Assembly (NCBI RefSeq): GCF_003752175.1
Contig: NZ_RJVF01000009.1
Span: 558,001-622,000, forward strand
Reading direction: 5' to 3'
DNA from: Comamonas sp. BIGb0124
GTDB lineage: Bacteria; Pseudomonadota; Gammaproteobacteria; Burkholderiales; Burkholderiaceae_C
Length of the DNA stretch: 64,000 bases
This document shows, piece after piece, positions 47,100 to 56,380 of the stretch (within the stretch, counting starts at the first letter, position 1; every line of letters begins with the position of its first letter). The notes beneath the pieces were generated by a model. It searched no databases. It worked only from the letters and a program-made list of their open reading frames with translations, and had not been told where the DNA came from. A program made the translations under genes and the position numbers.

Positions 47100-47149
47100 C
47101 TTTGCGATCGTGGCGATGCGACGAAGCGGGCCCGGTGCCCGCTCATGCG

Positions 47150-47182
47150 ATTTCGAAATCCAGATTATTTCGAAATCCAGAT
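47150..47182. repeat. 17 bp tandem duplication at the 3' end of the binding-protein gene
   Basis: The 16-mer ATTTCGAAATCCAGAT occurs at 47150-47165 and again at 47167-47182. It covers the last codons and stop of the gene on the minus strand, and the second copy lies just beyond the stop. It contains the palindrome ATTTCGAAAT. It points to local slippage. Confidence 0.85.
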
Positions 47183-48858
47183 GTCGTTCACATTGAGGAA
47201 AGCATCGCCGGTGAGCTTGTAGCCGTGCACCTGTTTTCCGATCGCGCCATGCTGGGCTCGCGCATAGACCGGGAAAAAGCCGTTCTCACTGAGGATCAGG
47301 TCCTGCGCCTCTTCGTAGAAGCCTCTGCGGATGGCCGTGTCGGGTTCGGCCGCGCCACGGTCGAGCAACACCTGGAGTTGGGCCTGGACCTCTGGCGTGA
47401 AGCGATTCCTGGCGATGGCCGATCCGGAGTAACGGACATCCGAATGCGATTGGATGACCACGGGGTCTCCTCTGGACAGCACGCCACGGCTGAGGTCGTA
47501 GTCGCCGGCGATGAATCGATTGCTGGCATCGCCTGCGGTCACCGGCAGCAGCACCATGTTGAAACCGACTTTTTTCACCTGATCCTGAACCAGGATGTCG
47601 CCCGCTTTGCCGTCCACGAGGGGTAGACCACCGTCAGCTTTTCGTCGTTCTTGTAACGGTAGCCATCCTCGCGCAGTTTCCAGCCGGCCTTTTCAAGAAG
47701 TGCGTTGGCGGCTTGGGGGTCATGCTGCAGGTTCTGCGCCTGGGATTTGTAGTACAGCGTCGACGGCTCGATCACGCCTTCGGCCACGGGGTAATGATTG
47801 CCGAAGAAGGTGGAGGCATAACTTTTCCGGTCGATGGCTTTCTGGAAAGCCTCGCGCACCAGGGGGTCCGAGAACGGCCTGCCGTTGTTCACGTTGGGGT
47901 ACAGGCTTTCGGTGATGCCGGGACGGGCGCGTTGAACGAGCGTCAAGCCGCGGCTGGCGATGTACTGATACTCCTCGTCCGTGAAGGGATCCCGGGGCCA
48001 GGCGATGTCGATCTCGCCCGAGACGACGCTGCCGACCCGGTTGCCGTTCTCGGGGATGTAGGTGAACTGGATTTCATCCAGATAGGCGGCCCCCTTGTTG
48101 TCGCTGACCGCCGAGGGCCAGGCATAACCTTCGCGTTTCTTCAGGACCACCCGGGTCTCGGGGGTGTACTCCTCGAGCGTGAAGGGGCCGGACCCGATCA
48201 GTTTGCCCAGATTGCGGTCCTTGACGCCGTGGTCCCTGTAGGAAGCCGGGGCCAGGATGCCCAGGTTGGTGGTCGAGGTCGCCTGCAGGAACGCGGCATT
48301 GGGATTCTTGAAATTGACCTTGACGGTGTAGGCATCGACGACCTCGGTGGACACATAACCGTCGACGTAGGATTTGCCGATGGCCATGGGCAGCTCCTTG
48401 AGCAAGGCCGAATTCGAGTCGAATGCCAGCTTCACGGCCTGGGCGTCGAATTTCTCGCCGTTGCTGAAGGTCACGTCGTCACGAAGAAAGAACGTGAACT
48501 GTGTCGCGTTCGGATTGATTTCCCAACGCGTGGCCAGCCAGGGAATGATCTCGCCGGTCTTGGGGTCCTGATCGGTCAATTGGTCGACGACCGCTCTGAG
48601 CACATTGCGGTGCTCGACCCAATACACCTGGAAGGGATCGAGACTGACCAGCTGGGTGTTGTCGCTGCGGAAGGCCACCTTGAGCGTGCCGCCCTGCTGG
48701 ATTTGCGCGTCGTTGCGGCCGGCGGTCTCGGCGCTATGCCGTTCGGCAGTGTCGTTCGATTTCGAGCAAGCGGCGAGGGTGACGATGCATGAAAACACCG
48801 CGAGGCGATGCAGGTGCCGTCGGAAAGTGGTTTTGAAAGGGCTATTTGAAAAAGACAT
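47165..48858 (-). pseudogene. Frameshifted peptide-type ABC substrate-binding lipoprotein
   Basis: The first 410 or so residues are read from 48858 (signal ending TLAACSKS, a lipobox with Cys about residue 31). The remaining 150 residues are in another frame ending at 47165. Comparison with the intact paralogue at 49952-51646 shows the break exactly: after KLTVVYP the paralogue continues ITEEKPGDVL, and here six residues (LVDGKA) and GDIL follow only if one base is added in the four-base G run at 47620-47623. So a single-base deletion, or a sequencing error, has split the gene. All other family 5 features are preserved and similarity to the paralogue is high throughout, so the break is recent. 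It is divergent from the RraA-like gene. If real, the product would lose its C-terminal lobe. Confidence 0.88.
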
Positions 48859-49057
48859 ATCGATATTCGAATCGTTCGGTGGAAACTGCTGGGCAGGACG
48901 CCATGACGCTGCCGGATTCTATGCAGGAACGATGTTTTGCTTAGTCGTTCGTGTTGTATCGATATTTGTATATTCCAGGCGCCAGGGGATTTCGATGGGT
49001 TAGATTCGATGCCTTTGAAAATCCCTTGCCAAAGCGGTTTCCGCTGAATATCGAACG
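48859..49057. promoter_or_regulatory. AT-rich divergent intergenic region
   Basis: 199 bp between the frameshifted binding-protein gene and the RraA-like gene. It contains several related AT-rich words around CGATATT (48860-48870, 48959-48972, and GAATATCGAA near 49045), which may be regulator sites or promoter elements. No gene or RNA is seen. The clear drop in GC fits a regulatory region. Confidence 0.4.
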
Positions 49058-49744
49058 ATGAGCGATTCATGTCAAATCGTCCGCGATGTCACTCGGGTGG
49101 CCCCCGAAGTCGTCGCCCGGGCATCCGCTTTTCAGGCGGCGATCTGGGCGGACGTCGCCGGTCGCCGTGGAACGATGCATGGGCGCATTGCGCCGGTTCA
49201 TCACGGCATGAAACTCGCCGGCCCTGCCATCACCGTGGAGGTTCGCCCCGGCGACAACCTGATGATCCACGCGGCGATGGCGCTGGCCCGGCCCGGAGAC
49301 ATTCTGGTGATCGACGGCAAGGGCGACCAGACGGCGGCACTCATGGGCGCGATCATGATCAGCGTTTGCCGCAAGATCGGGCTGGGCGGCGTCGTGGTCG
49401 ACGGCGCGGTGAGAGACCGCCTCGAGCTGCTCGGGCTGGGTTTTCCGGTTTTCAGTGCCGGCTTCAATCCGGCAGGGCCCACGAAGTTTGTGCCCGGACT
49501 GATCAATCACCCCCTGTCGGCCGGCGGCACCTCGGTGCATCCGGGCGATCTGATCGTCGGCGACGCCGATGGCGTGGTGGTGATCGCGCGCGAGAAAGCC
49601 GAAGATCTGCTGCTGCTCGCCGAAAGGAAAGTGGCCGCCGAAACGGCACGGCTCGAGGAAATCGCCCGCGGGCAGACCGCCTCGACATGGCTGACGGCCG
49701 CTCTCAGGGCCTCGGGTGTACTGCAAGGGGACGAGGTGCTTTGA
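49058..49744 (+). CDS. RraA-like/HMG aldolase family protein
   Basis: 228 residues. The fold and motifs match the RraA and 4-hydroxy-4-methyl-2-oxoglutarate aldolase family: GDILVIDGKGDQTAALMG near 80-97, and GLGGVVVDGAVRDRLEL near 108-124, where R119-D120-x2-E123 fits the catalytic motif of the class II pyruvate aldolases. Members that carry this motif cleave 2-oxo-4-hydroxy acids to pyruvate with a divalent metal; E. coli RraA itself is an RNase E inhibitor without that role. It precedes the ABC transporter and catabolic genes by 207 bp on the same strand, so a catabolic aldolase is more likely here. Confidence 0.87.
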   Translation: MSDSCQIVRDVTRVAPEVVARASAFQAAIWADVAGRRGTMHGRIAPVHHGMKLAGPAITVEVRPGDNLMIHAAMALARPGDILVIDGKGDQTAALMGAIMISVCRKIGLGGVVVDGAVRDRLELLGLGFPVFSAGFNPAGPTKFVPGLINHPLSAGGTSVHPGDLIVGDADGVVVIAREKAEDLLLLAERKVAAETARLEEIARGQTASTWLTAALRASGVLQGDEVL

Positions 49745-49951
49745 GGGCCGGCCAGATATTCATATTCATAAATCGGCCTTAGGCTCGGCGCAAGCCCCTC
49801 CTAGAATTTCCTGCGCCTTCTGCCGTGGGGAATGTTTTCCCTCGGGCCGGATTTCCTGATGATGCGGAAACAGGAAATCGAATTCCCTTTATCGGTTCCG
49901 GTTTTCTAGCCCGAGTCACCCTTTTCCTTTCGGTTACGTCCATCCATCGTC

Positions 49952-51646
49952 ATGAAATCCGAACTCTCGATTCCTCCTTTCCGCAAGCTGTCGATCGCGA
50001 CTCGCCTGGTGGCGCTCGCGGCCCTCTTCACGCTGGCCGCCTGCTCCAAGACCGACGCGCCGAGCACGGCCGCGTCGAGCGGTGCAACGGCGGCGCCCGC
50101 CGGCGAAATCACACCCGGCGGCACGCTGAAAATCGCCTTCCGCAGCGACAACACCCAACTGGTCAGCCTGGATCCTTTCCAGGTCTACTGGATCGAGCAT
50201 CGCTCGGTGCTGCGCGCGGTGGTGGACCAGCTGACCGACCAGAACCCCAAGACCGGCGAGATCATCCCCTGGCTGGCCAAGAGCTGGGAACTGAATGCAG
50301 ACGCCACGCAGTACACCTTCCACCTGCGTGACGACGTCACGTTCAGCAATGGCGAGAAGTTCGATGCGGCCGCGGTGAAACTGTCCTTCGATTCGAACGT
50401 GGCGTTGCTCAAGGAACTGCCGACCGCGTTCGGCAAGTCGTACATCGACGGGTATGTGTCGTCCGAGGTGGTCGACCCCTACACGGTCAAGGTCAATTTC
50501 AAGGTGCCGAATGCGGCTTTCCTGCAAGCGACATCGACCACCAACCTGGGCATCCTGGCGCCGGCGACCTACCGCGAGGCCAGTATCAAGGACCGCAATC
50601 TGGGCAAGCTGATCGGCTCCGGCCCCTTCGTGATCCAGGAATACGCGCCCGAGTCGACCATCGTGCTGAAAAAGCGTCCGGGCTACCACTGGGCCTCGGG
50701 CGCCAGCGAGAACCAGGGCGAAGCCTTTCTCGACGAGATCCGCGTGAGCTATATCCCCGAGAGCAGCAATCGGGTGGGCAGCGTGGTGTCGGGTGAGATC
50801 GATATCGCCTGGCCGCGCGATCCGTTCGCCAACGAGGACTACAAATACATCACCAGCCGCGGGCTGCAGGTCATCCAGCGGTCGATTCCGGGCATCACCG
50901 AAAGCCTGTACCCCAACGTGGGCAACGGCCGTCCGTTTGCCGAGCCGGCCGTGCGCCAGGCTTTCCAGAAAGCGATCGATCGCAAGACCTACGCCGCGAC
51001 CATCTTCGGCAGCCATTTTCCGGTGGCCGAGGGGGTGATCGAGCCGTCGACGCTGTATTACAAGTCGCAGGCCGCCGCCTTGGCACACGACACCCAGGGC
51101 GCGGCCGAGATTCTGGAGAATGCGGGCTGGAAAGTCGGCAACGACGGCTATCGCTACAAGGACGGCAAGAAGCTGACGGTGGTGTATCCGATCACCGAAG
51201 AAAAGCCGGGCGACGTGCTGATCCAGGATCAGGTCAAGCAGGCCGGCTTCGATCTGCAACTGCTGCCGGTGACGGCAGGCGACGCGAATGCCCGTTATGT
51301 GGCCGGCAACTACGACCTGCACCGCGGCGTGCTGACCCGCGGCGATCCGGCGGTCATCCAGTCGCATTCGGATGTGCGTTATTCCGGTTCTGCGGTGACG
51401 CGCAATCGTTTCAGCGAGGCGACGCAGGCCAAGCTGCAGCAACTGCTCGACCAGGGTCTGGCCGAGCCGGACACGGCGGCCCGCAAGAAGGTCTATGAAC
51501 AGGTGCAGGACCTGATCCTGGCCGAGAACGCTTTTTTCCCGGTGTTTGCGCGCACGCAGCAGGCGGCCGTCTCGGCCAAGGTCCATGGCGTGGCGTTCAG
51601 CGGGGAAAGCTTCCTGCAGGTGAACGACATCTGGATCGAGAAGTAA
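49952..51646 (+). CDS. Peptide/nickel-type ABC substrate-binding lipoprotein
   Basis: 564 residues, family 5 binding protein. The signal peptide ends in a lipobox (FTLAACSK, Cys about residue 31), so it should be anchored in the membrane. The core shows GGTLKIAFRSDNTQLVSLDPF, the FHLRDDVTFSNGEKFDAAAVKLSF motif and LIGSGPFVIQEY. It begins the transporter part of a long operon, 2 bp from the first permease. A close paralogue, now frameshifted, lies at 47165-48858 on the opposite strand. The 207 bp upstream contains ATATTCATATTCATAAAT at 49756-49773, a possible regulator site. The substrate is unknown. Confidence 0.92.
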   Translation: MKSELSIPPFRKLSIATRLVALAALFTLAACSKTDAPSTAASSGATAAPAGEITPGGTLKIAFRSDNTQLVSLDPFQVYWIEHRSVLRAVVDQLTDQNPKTGEIIPWLAKSWELNADATQYTFHLRDDVTFSNGEKFDAAAVKLSFDSNVALLKELPTAFGKSYIDGYVSSEVVDPYTVKVNFKVPNAAFLQATSTTNLGILAPATYREASIKDRNLGKLIGSGPFVIQEYAPESTIVLKKRPGYHWASGASENQGEAFLDEIRVSYIPESSNRVGSVVSGEIDIAWPRDPFANEDYKYITSRGLQVIQRSIPGITESLYPNVGNGRPFAEPAVRQAFQKAIDRKTYAATIFGSHFPVAEGVIEPSTLYYKSQAAALAHDTQGAAEILENAGWKVGNDGYRYKDGKKLTVVYPITEEKPGDVLIQDQVKQAGFDLQLLPVTAGDANARYVAGNYDLHRGVLTRGDPAVIQSHSDVRYSGSAVTRNRFSEATQAKLQQLLDQGLAEPDTAARKKVYEQVQDLILAENAFFPVFARTQQAAVSAKVHGVAFSGESFLQVNDIWIEK

Positions 51647-51648
51647 GC

Positions 51649-52599
51649 ATGCTGCGCTACATCGTCGGGCGGGTGCTGCAGGCCGTGCTGGTGCTGTGGG
51701 CCGCCTATACCGTGACCTATCTGATCCTGTATGTGCTGCCGGGCGATACGCTGGTTTATCTGCTGGCCACCAACGACCAGCAGATCGATGCGCTCTCGCC
51801 GGAGGAACTGCAGCAGGTCAAGGCCTATTACGGTCTGACACGCGGGCCGGTGGAGCAGTACTTCGTCAATCTCACGGGGATTCTGAGCGGCGATTTCGGC
51901 ACCTCGGCCACCAAGAGCCAGTCGGTCAACGACATGGTGTTCTCGCGGCTGCCGAGCACGGCGCTGCTGGGGGCGACCTCGGTGCTGTTCGCGCTGATCC
52001 TGGGGCTGGCGATCGCGATCACGGCCACCTACGTGCGCTGGCGGCCGCTCAAGGTGTTTCTGAGCCGCCTGCCGGTGCTGGGGGTCTCACTGCCGTCGTT
52101 CTGGGTCGGCTTGCTGCTGATCCAGCTGGTGGCGTTCAATCTCGGCTGGCTGCCGTCGAGCGGATCGAACGGGTGGAAGAGCCTGATCCTGCCGAGCCTG
52201 ACCATGTCGCTGCCGTCGGCCGCGATGCTGGCCCAGGTGCTGATCCGCAGCCTGGAAGACACGATGCGCGAGCCTTTCATCCAGACGGCCAAGGCCAAGG
52301 GGATTTCGCACTTCGCGGTCTACACGCGCCATGCGCTGAAGAACGCGGCGCTGCCGACCCTGACCATTCTTGGACTGCTGGTCGGTGCCACGGTGACGGG
52401 GGCGGTGACCACCGAGACGGTGTTCTCGCGCGTGGGCATCGGGCGCCTGGCGCAGGAGGCCGTGCTGGCCCAGGACATTCCGGTGGTGCTGGCCATCGTC
52501 GTGATTGCCGCGGCGGCTTTTGTGCTGGTGAACCTGGTGGTCGATCTGCTCTACCTGGTACTCGATCCGCGCGTCCGTCATAGCGTGAAGGTGAACTGA
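51649..52599 (+). CDS. ABC transporter permease, DppB/OppB type
   Basis: 316 residues, six predicted membrane helices, first helix VLVLWAAYTVTYLILYVLPGD. The conserved loop SVNDMVFSRLPSTALLG and the EAA-type motif AKAKGISHFAVYTRHALKNAALP are present. It is an inner-membrane subunit paired with the next gene, 2 bp downstream. Confidence 0.94.
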   Translation: MLRYIVGRVLQAVLVLWAAYTVTYLILYVLPGDTLVYLLATNDQQIDALSPEELQQVKAYYGLTRGPVEQYFVNLTGILSGDFGTSATKSQSVNDMVFSRLPSTALLGATSVLFALILGLAIAITATYVRWRPLKVFLSRLPVLGVSLPSFWVGLLLIQLVAFNLGWLPSSGSNGWKSLILPSLTMSLPSAAMLAQVLIRSLEDTMREPFIQTAKAKGISHFAVYTRHALKNAALPTLTILGLLVGATVTGAVTTETVFSRVGIGRLAQEAVLAQDIPVVLAIVVIAAAAFVLVNLVVDLLYLVLDPRVRHSVKVN

Positions 52600-52601
52600 T
52601 C

Positions 52602-53504
52602 ATGGCTGAAATTCCCTCCGGGCTGCATCTGGCCGTGCGTAACGAGGACGGAGCGCCGACGGGGCGAGGGGCGCGTTGGCGCAGGGGTCTGGGCGAGGTG
52701 CTGCGCGTACTCGTGAGCCGGCCCGGTTTCACGCTGTCGGTGCTGCTGGTGCTGCTGGTGATCGGCACCGCGCTGGTGCCCGGTGCATTCTCGTCCCACG
52801 ACCCGTATGCGACGGCCCCCGCTTCGAAGCTGCTGGTGCCGTCGGCGAGCCATTTCTTCGGCACCGACCATGTGGGACGCGACCTGTACACCCGCGTGAT
52901 CTACGGCTCGCGGCTGACCATCCAGGCCACGGCGCTGGCGATCGTGATCGCGGCTGTGGCGGGACTGTTTCTGGGGGTCGTGTCGGGTTTCATGGGCGGC
53001 TGGGTGGATGCGGTGCTGATGCGTCTGGTGGACGTGAAGCTGGCCATCCCGGCCCTGCTGCTGGCGCTGGCCATCGTGACGGCCATCGGCTTCGGTACGC
53101 TGCAGGTGGCGATCGCGGTGGGCGTGGGCAGCATCCCTGCCTTCGCGCGCACCACACGGGCCGAGGTGCTGCGGGTCAAGGCCCTGCCTTACATCGAGGC
53201 CGCGCACCTGAGCGGCACGCGCTGGCTGAACATCGTCTGGACCCACATCCTGCCCAATTCGTCGGGGCCCGTGGCGGTGCTGGCGATCCTCGAGTTCGGC
53301 GGTGCGGTGCTGGCCGTGGCGGCGCTGAGTTTTCTGGGCTTCGGTGCACAGCCGCCGGCGGCCGAATGGGGCACGCTGATTGCGGAAGGCCGGGGTTATC
53401 TGATGACCGCGCCCTGGGTCTCGCTGCTGCCCGGCCTGTTCGTGGCCGTGGTGGTGTTCAGCCTGAACCACATTGCCAAGACACTCGAGGAGTTGCAGTC
53501 ATGA
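52602..53504 (+). CDS. ABC transporter permease, DppC/OppC type
   Basis: 300 residues. A cytoplasmic tail of about 40 residues precedes the first helix, followed by FFGTDHVGRDLYTRVIYGSRL (DppC hallmark), four further helices and the EAA-type loop AAHLSGTRWLNIVWTHILPN. The start is 2 bp after the preceding stop, and the stop overlaps the ATPase start (ATGA). Confidence 0.94.
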   Translation: MAEIPSGLHLAVRNEDGAPTGRGARWRRGLGEVLRVLVSRPGFTLSVLLVLLVIGTALVPGAFSSHDPYATAPASKLLVPSASHFFGTDHVGRDLYTRVIYGSRLTIQATALAIVIAAVAGLFLGVVSGFMGGWVDAVLMRLVDVKLAIPALLLALAIVTAIGFGTLQVAIAVGVGSIPAFARTTRAEVLRVKALPYIEAAHLSGTRWLNIVWTHILPNSSGPVAVLAILEFGGAVLAVAALSFLGFGAQPPAAEWGTLIAEGRGYLMTAPWVSLLPGLFVAVVVFSLNHIAKTLEELQS

Positions 53505-55192
53505 GCCTGCCCGATGTGCAAGCACAGGCGCTGGTCGCCGTGCGTGACCTGCGTGTGCATTACCGCAGCCGCGAGCAGACCGTCGAGGCCGTGAACGGCG
53601 TGAGCCTGTCGATCGCGGCGGGCGAGACGGTTGCGATCGTGGGGGAGTCGGGTTCGGGCAAGTCGACCCTGGCGAGTGTGCTGATGGGGCTGCTGGCCCC
53701 GAATGCCAAGATCGTCGGCGGCTCGGTCTCGATTGCGGGCGAGGATGCCACGCGTTACTCCGAGACGCGCTGGCGCCAGGTGCGCGGGCGCACGGTGGGG
53801 CTGGTGCCGCAGGATCCGATGGTCGCGCTCAACCCGACCATGCGCATCGGCCGCCAGGTCGGCGAGGTGGTGCAGCGGGTGCGCGGTTCACGTGGCCGGG
53901 TGCTCGATGCCGACGTGCTCGAACTGCTGGAGCAGGTCGGGCTCGACCGGCCGGCCTTGCGTGTCCGCCAGTACCCGCACGAGCTCTCGGGCGGACAACG
54001 CCAGCGGGTGCTGATTGCGATCGCATTGGCCGGACGTCCTCGACTGCTCATCGCGGACGAGCCGACCTCTGCACTCGACGTCACGGTGCAGCGGCGCATC
54101 CTCGATCATCTCGAGGCGCTGGTGCGCCGCCAGGGCATCGCCATGCTCATCATCACGCACGACCTGGGCGTGGCGGCCGACCGCGCGGACCGGGTGCTCG
54201 TGATGCGTTCCGGCTCCATCGTGGAACAGGGCACGCCCGGTGCCGTGCTCAAGGCCCCGCGGCACGACTACACCCGGGCATTGCTTCAGGCCGCACCGGC
54301 CTGGCGGGTGCCGCAGGCCGCACCGATCGGCCTCGGCGAACCGGCGCGCGAGGTGCTGCGCTTCGAATCGGTCAGCAAGGCGTTCGAACTGCCCGGCACG
54401 GGCGATTGGCTGCGGCGCAAACCCGCGCAGACCTTCCAGGCGCTGGACGGCGTCTCGCTGCGTGTGCAGGCGGGGCAGACGCTGGCCATCGTCGGCGAGT
54501 CGGGATCGGGCAAGACCACGCTGCTGAGGCTGGCACTGGGGCTGGACAAGCCGACCTCGGGCCGCATCATGCTCGATGAACAGCACGATCTGACGCGTCT
54601 CGATGCCGCGGGATTCAGACCGCTGCGGCAGCGCCTGCAACTGGTCCAGCAGAACCCCTATGCCTCGTTCGATCCGCGCCTGACGATCTTCGACAGCATC
54701 GTGGCACCGCTGCGTGCTTTCGGACTGCTCAAGGGGCAGGCGCTGGTGCAGGAGGCGCAGCGCCTGGTCGACCAGGTCCAACTGCCGCGTGCCGTGCTCG
54801 GCCGCCTGCCTCGCGAACTCTCGGGCGGGCAGCGGCAGCGGGTCGCGATCGCGCGGGCGCTGGCGCTCAAGCCGGAATTGCTGTTCCTCGATGAACCCGT
54901 GTCTGCGCTGGATGTGTCGGTGCAGGCCCAGATTCTGGCGCTGCTGGCCGAACTGCAGCACGAACTGCGCGTGAGTTACGTACTGGTCTCGCACGACCTG
55001 GCCGTGGTGGCCGCCGTGGCCCACGACATCGTGGTCCTGCGGCAGGGAACGGTGGTGGAGCAGGGCCCTGCGGCCTCGATCTTCGGTGCGCCTGCCGAAC
55101 GCTACACCCAGGATCTGCTGGCCGCCGTGCCGGGACGGCGTCTGGCACACGAGCGCAGCGAAGCCGTCGAGCCCGTGGCCTTGCGGGCCTGA
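53501..55192 (+). CDS. Fused double ATP-binding ABC transporter protein (DppD-DppF type)
   Basis: 563 residues containing two complete nucleotide-binding domains in one chain. Domain 1: Walker A GESGSGKS at 48-55, LSGGQRQR at 162-169, Walker B LLIADEPTSALD. Domain 2: Walker A GESGSGKT at 332-339, LSGGQRQR at 440-447, Walker B LLFLDEPVSALD. Both have the Q-loop and switch His (ITHDLG, VSHDLA). It powers the two permeases upstream, with the C-terminal oligopeptide-type tails reduced. It is the only dpp-type ATPase in the window, although a second permease set at 31176-33177 lacks one. Confidence 0.95.
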   Translation: MSLPDVQAQALVAVRDLRVHYRSREQTVEAVNGVSLSIAAGETVAIVGESGSGKSTLASVLMGLLAPNAKIVGGSVSIAGEDATRYSETRWRQVRGRTVGLVPQDPMVALNPTMRIGRQVGEVVQRVRGSRGRVLDADVLELLEQVGLDRPALRVRQYPHELSGGQRQRVLIAIALAGRPRLLIADEPTSALDVTVQRRILDHLEALVRRQGIAMLIITHDLGVAADRADRVLVMRSGSIVEQGTPGAVLKAPRHDYTRALLQAAPAWRVPQAAPIGLGEPAREVLRFESVSKAFELPGTGDWLRRKPAQTFQALDGVSLRVQAGQTLAIVGESGSGKTTLLRLALGLDKPTSGRIMLDEQHDLTRLDAAGFRPLRQRLQLVQQNPYASFDPRLTIFDSIVAPLRAFGLLKGQALVQEAQRLVDQVQLPRAVLGRLPRELSGGQRQRVAIARALALKPELLFLDEPVSALDVSVQAQILALLAELQHELRVSYVLVSHDLAVVAAVAHDIVVLRQGTVVEQGPAASIFGAPAERYTQDLLAAVPGRRLAHERSEAVEPVALRA

Positions 55193-55231
55193 AACCCGGT
55201 TGTCGTGTCCCATCGAAGCCTTTCCCCCTCC

Positions 55232-56374
55232 ATGAATTCAAAGACTCATCCCGCTACCCAGCCGGCGGAAGAACAAGAACGGCGTTATCCCGCAGCGCAA
55301 CTGCGCGAGCAGATCGTGGCCGTGCTGCAGGCCTGGGGCATGTCGGCGGCGCATGCCGAAGTGACGGCCCGCCTGATGGTGCAGACCGATCTGCTGGGCG
55401 TGGATTCGCACGGCATCTCGATGCTGCCGCATTACGACCGGCTGCGGGGCAAGGGACTGGTGGTGGCGGCCGAGCCGGTGCGGGTCCGGCGATTCGGGGC
55501 GACCTCCTTATGGGACGGGCAGGCCGGATTGGGCCATCCGGTTGCCCATGCGGCCATGCAGGATGCGATCTCGCAGGCCCGCCTGCACGGCATCGCGTTT
55601 GCCGGTGTGCGCAACTCCCATCACTTCGGTGCGGCCGGTGTCTATGCACGGCTGGCCAGCGAAGCCGGTCTGATCGGCATCGTCACCAGCTCGGCCAAGG
55701 GCGTGCTGGTGGTGCCCACGCGTGCCAGCGTTCCGGTGCTCGGCACCAATCCCATCGCCTGGGCGGTACCGGCCGGCGAGGGCCGCGACGATGTCGTGCT
55801 CGACATCGCGACCTCGACCAGCGCGGCCAACAAGGTCCGGGTGCGTGCGCTGCGCGATCAGCCGATCCCGGCGGGCTGGGTGGTGGACGAGGGCGGGCAG
55901 CCGGTGGAAGATCCGCAGGCCGCGCATGCCCGTCTGTTCGAACGCCAGGGCGGCGGCCTGACGCCGCTGGGCAGCAACGAGACGCTGGCCAGCCACAAGG
56001 GCTATGGGCTGGGTCTGTTCGCGCAGATCGTCGGGGCCAGCCTCAACGGCGGCGCGTTTGCCGCCGCCACGGCCGCCGATCCGTCTCTGGCGGATGCGCC
56101 GGCCAACATCGGCCACTCCTTCATCGTGATCGACCCGGCGGCACTGGTCGGCCTGGGTGCTTTCACGGATTCGGTTGCCGGCATGGCCGACTTCCTGCAC
56201 GGGGTGGTACCGGCCGACCCCGAACTGCCCGTGCTGGTGCCCGGTGACCTCGAAGCCGCGCATTGGCGCGAGCGGCAAGCCGGCGGCGTGCCGTTGCCCG
56301 GTCTTCTGGTCGAGCAACTGCGCGCCGTGAGCACACGGGCCGGTGTTCCCTTTGTCTTGAATCCTGTGGACTGA
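55232..56374 (+). CDS. LDH2-family NAD(P)-dependent 2-hydroxyacid dehydrogenase
   Basis: 380 residues, malate/L-lactate dehydrogenase family (the type of YiaK, AllD, ComC and DpkA, not classical LDH). It shows VDSHGISMLPHY with catalytic H60, VRNSHHFGAAGVYARLA, GTNPIAWAVPAG and SHKGYGLGLFAQIVGASLNGG. These enzymes reduce 2-oxo acids, imines or keto-gulonate using NAD(P)H. The ATG at 55232 is preferred to a GTG at 55205, as both lack a clear ribosome-binding site. It lies 39 bp after the ATPase gene and 6 bp before the FAD enzyme, in the same operon. Confidence 0.9.
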   Translation: MNSKTHPATQPAEEQERRYPAAQLREQIVAVLQAWGMSAAHAEVTARLMVQTDLLGVDSHGISMLPHYDRLRGKGLVVAAEPVRVRRFGATSLWDGQAGLGHPVAHAAMQDAISQARLHGIAFAGVRNSHHFGAAGVYARLASEAGLIGIVTSSAKGVLVVPTRASVPVLGTNPIAWAVPAGEGRDDVVLDIATSTSAANKVRVRALRDQPIPAGWVVDEGGQPVEDPQAAHARLFERQGGGLTPLGSNETLASHKGYGLGLFAQIVGASLNGGAFAAATAADPSLADAPANIGHSFIVIDPAALVGLGAFTDSVAGMADFLHGVVPADPELPVLVPGDLEAAHWRERQAGGVPLPGLLVEQLRAVSTRAGVPFVLNPVD

Positions 56375-56380
56375 ACGGCC

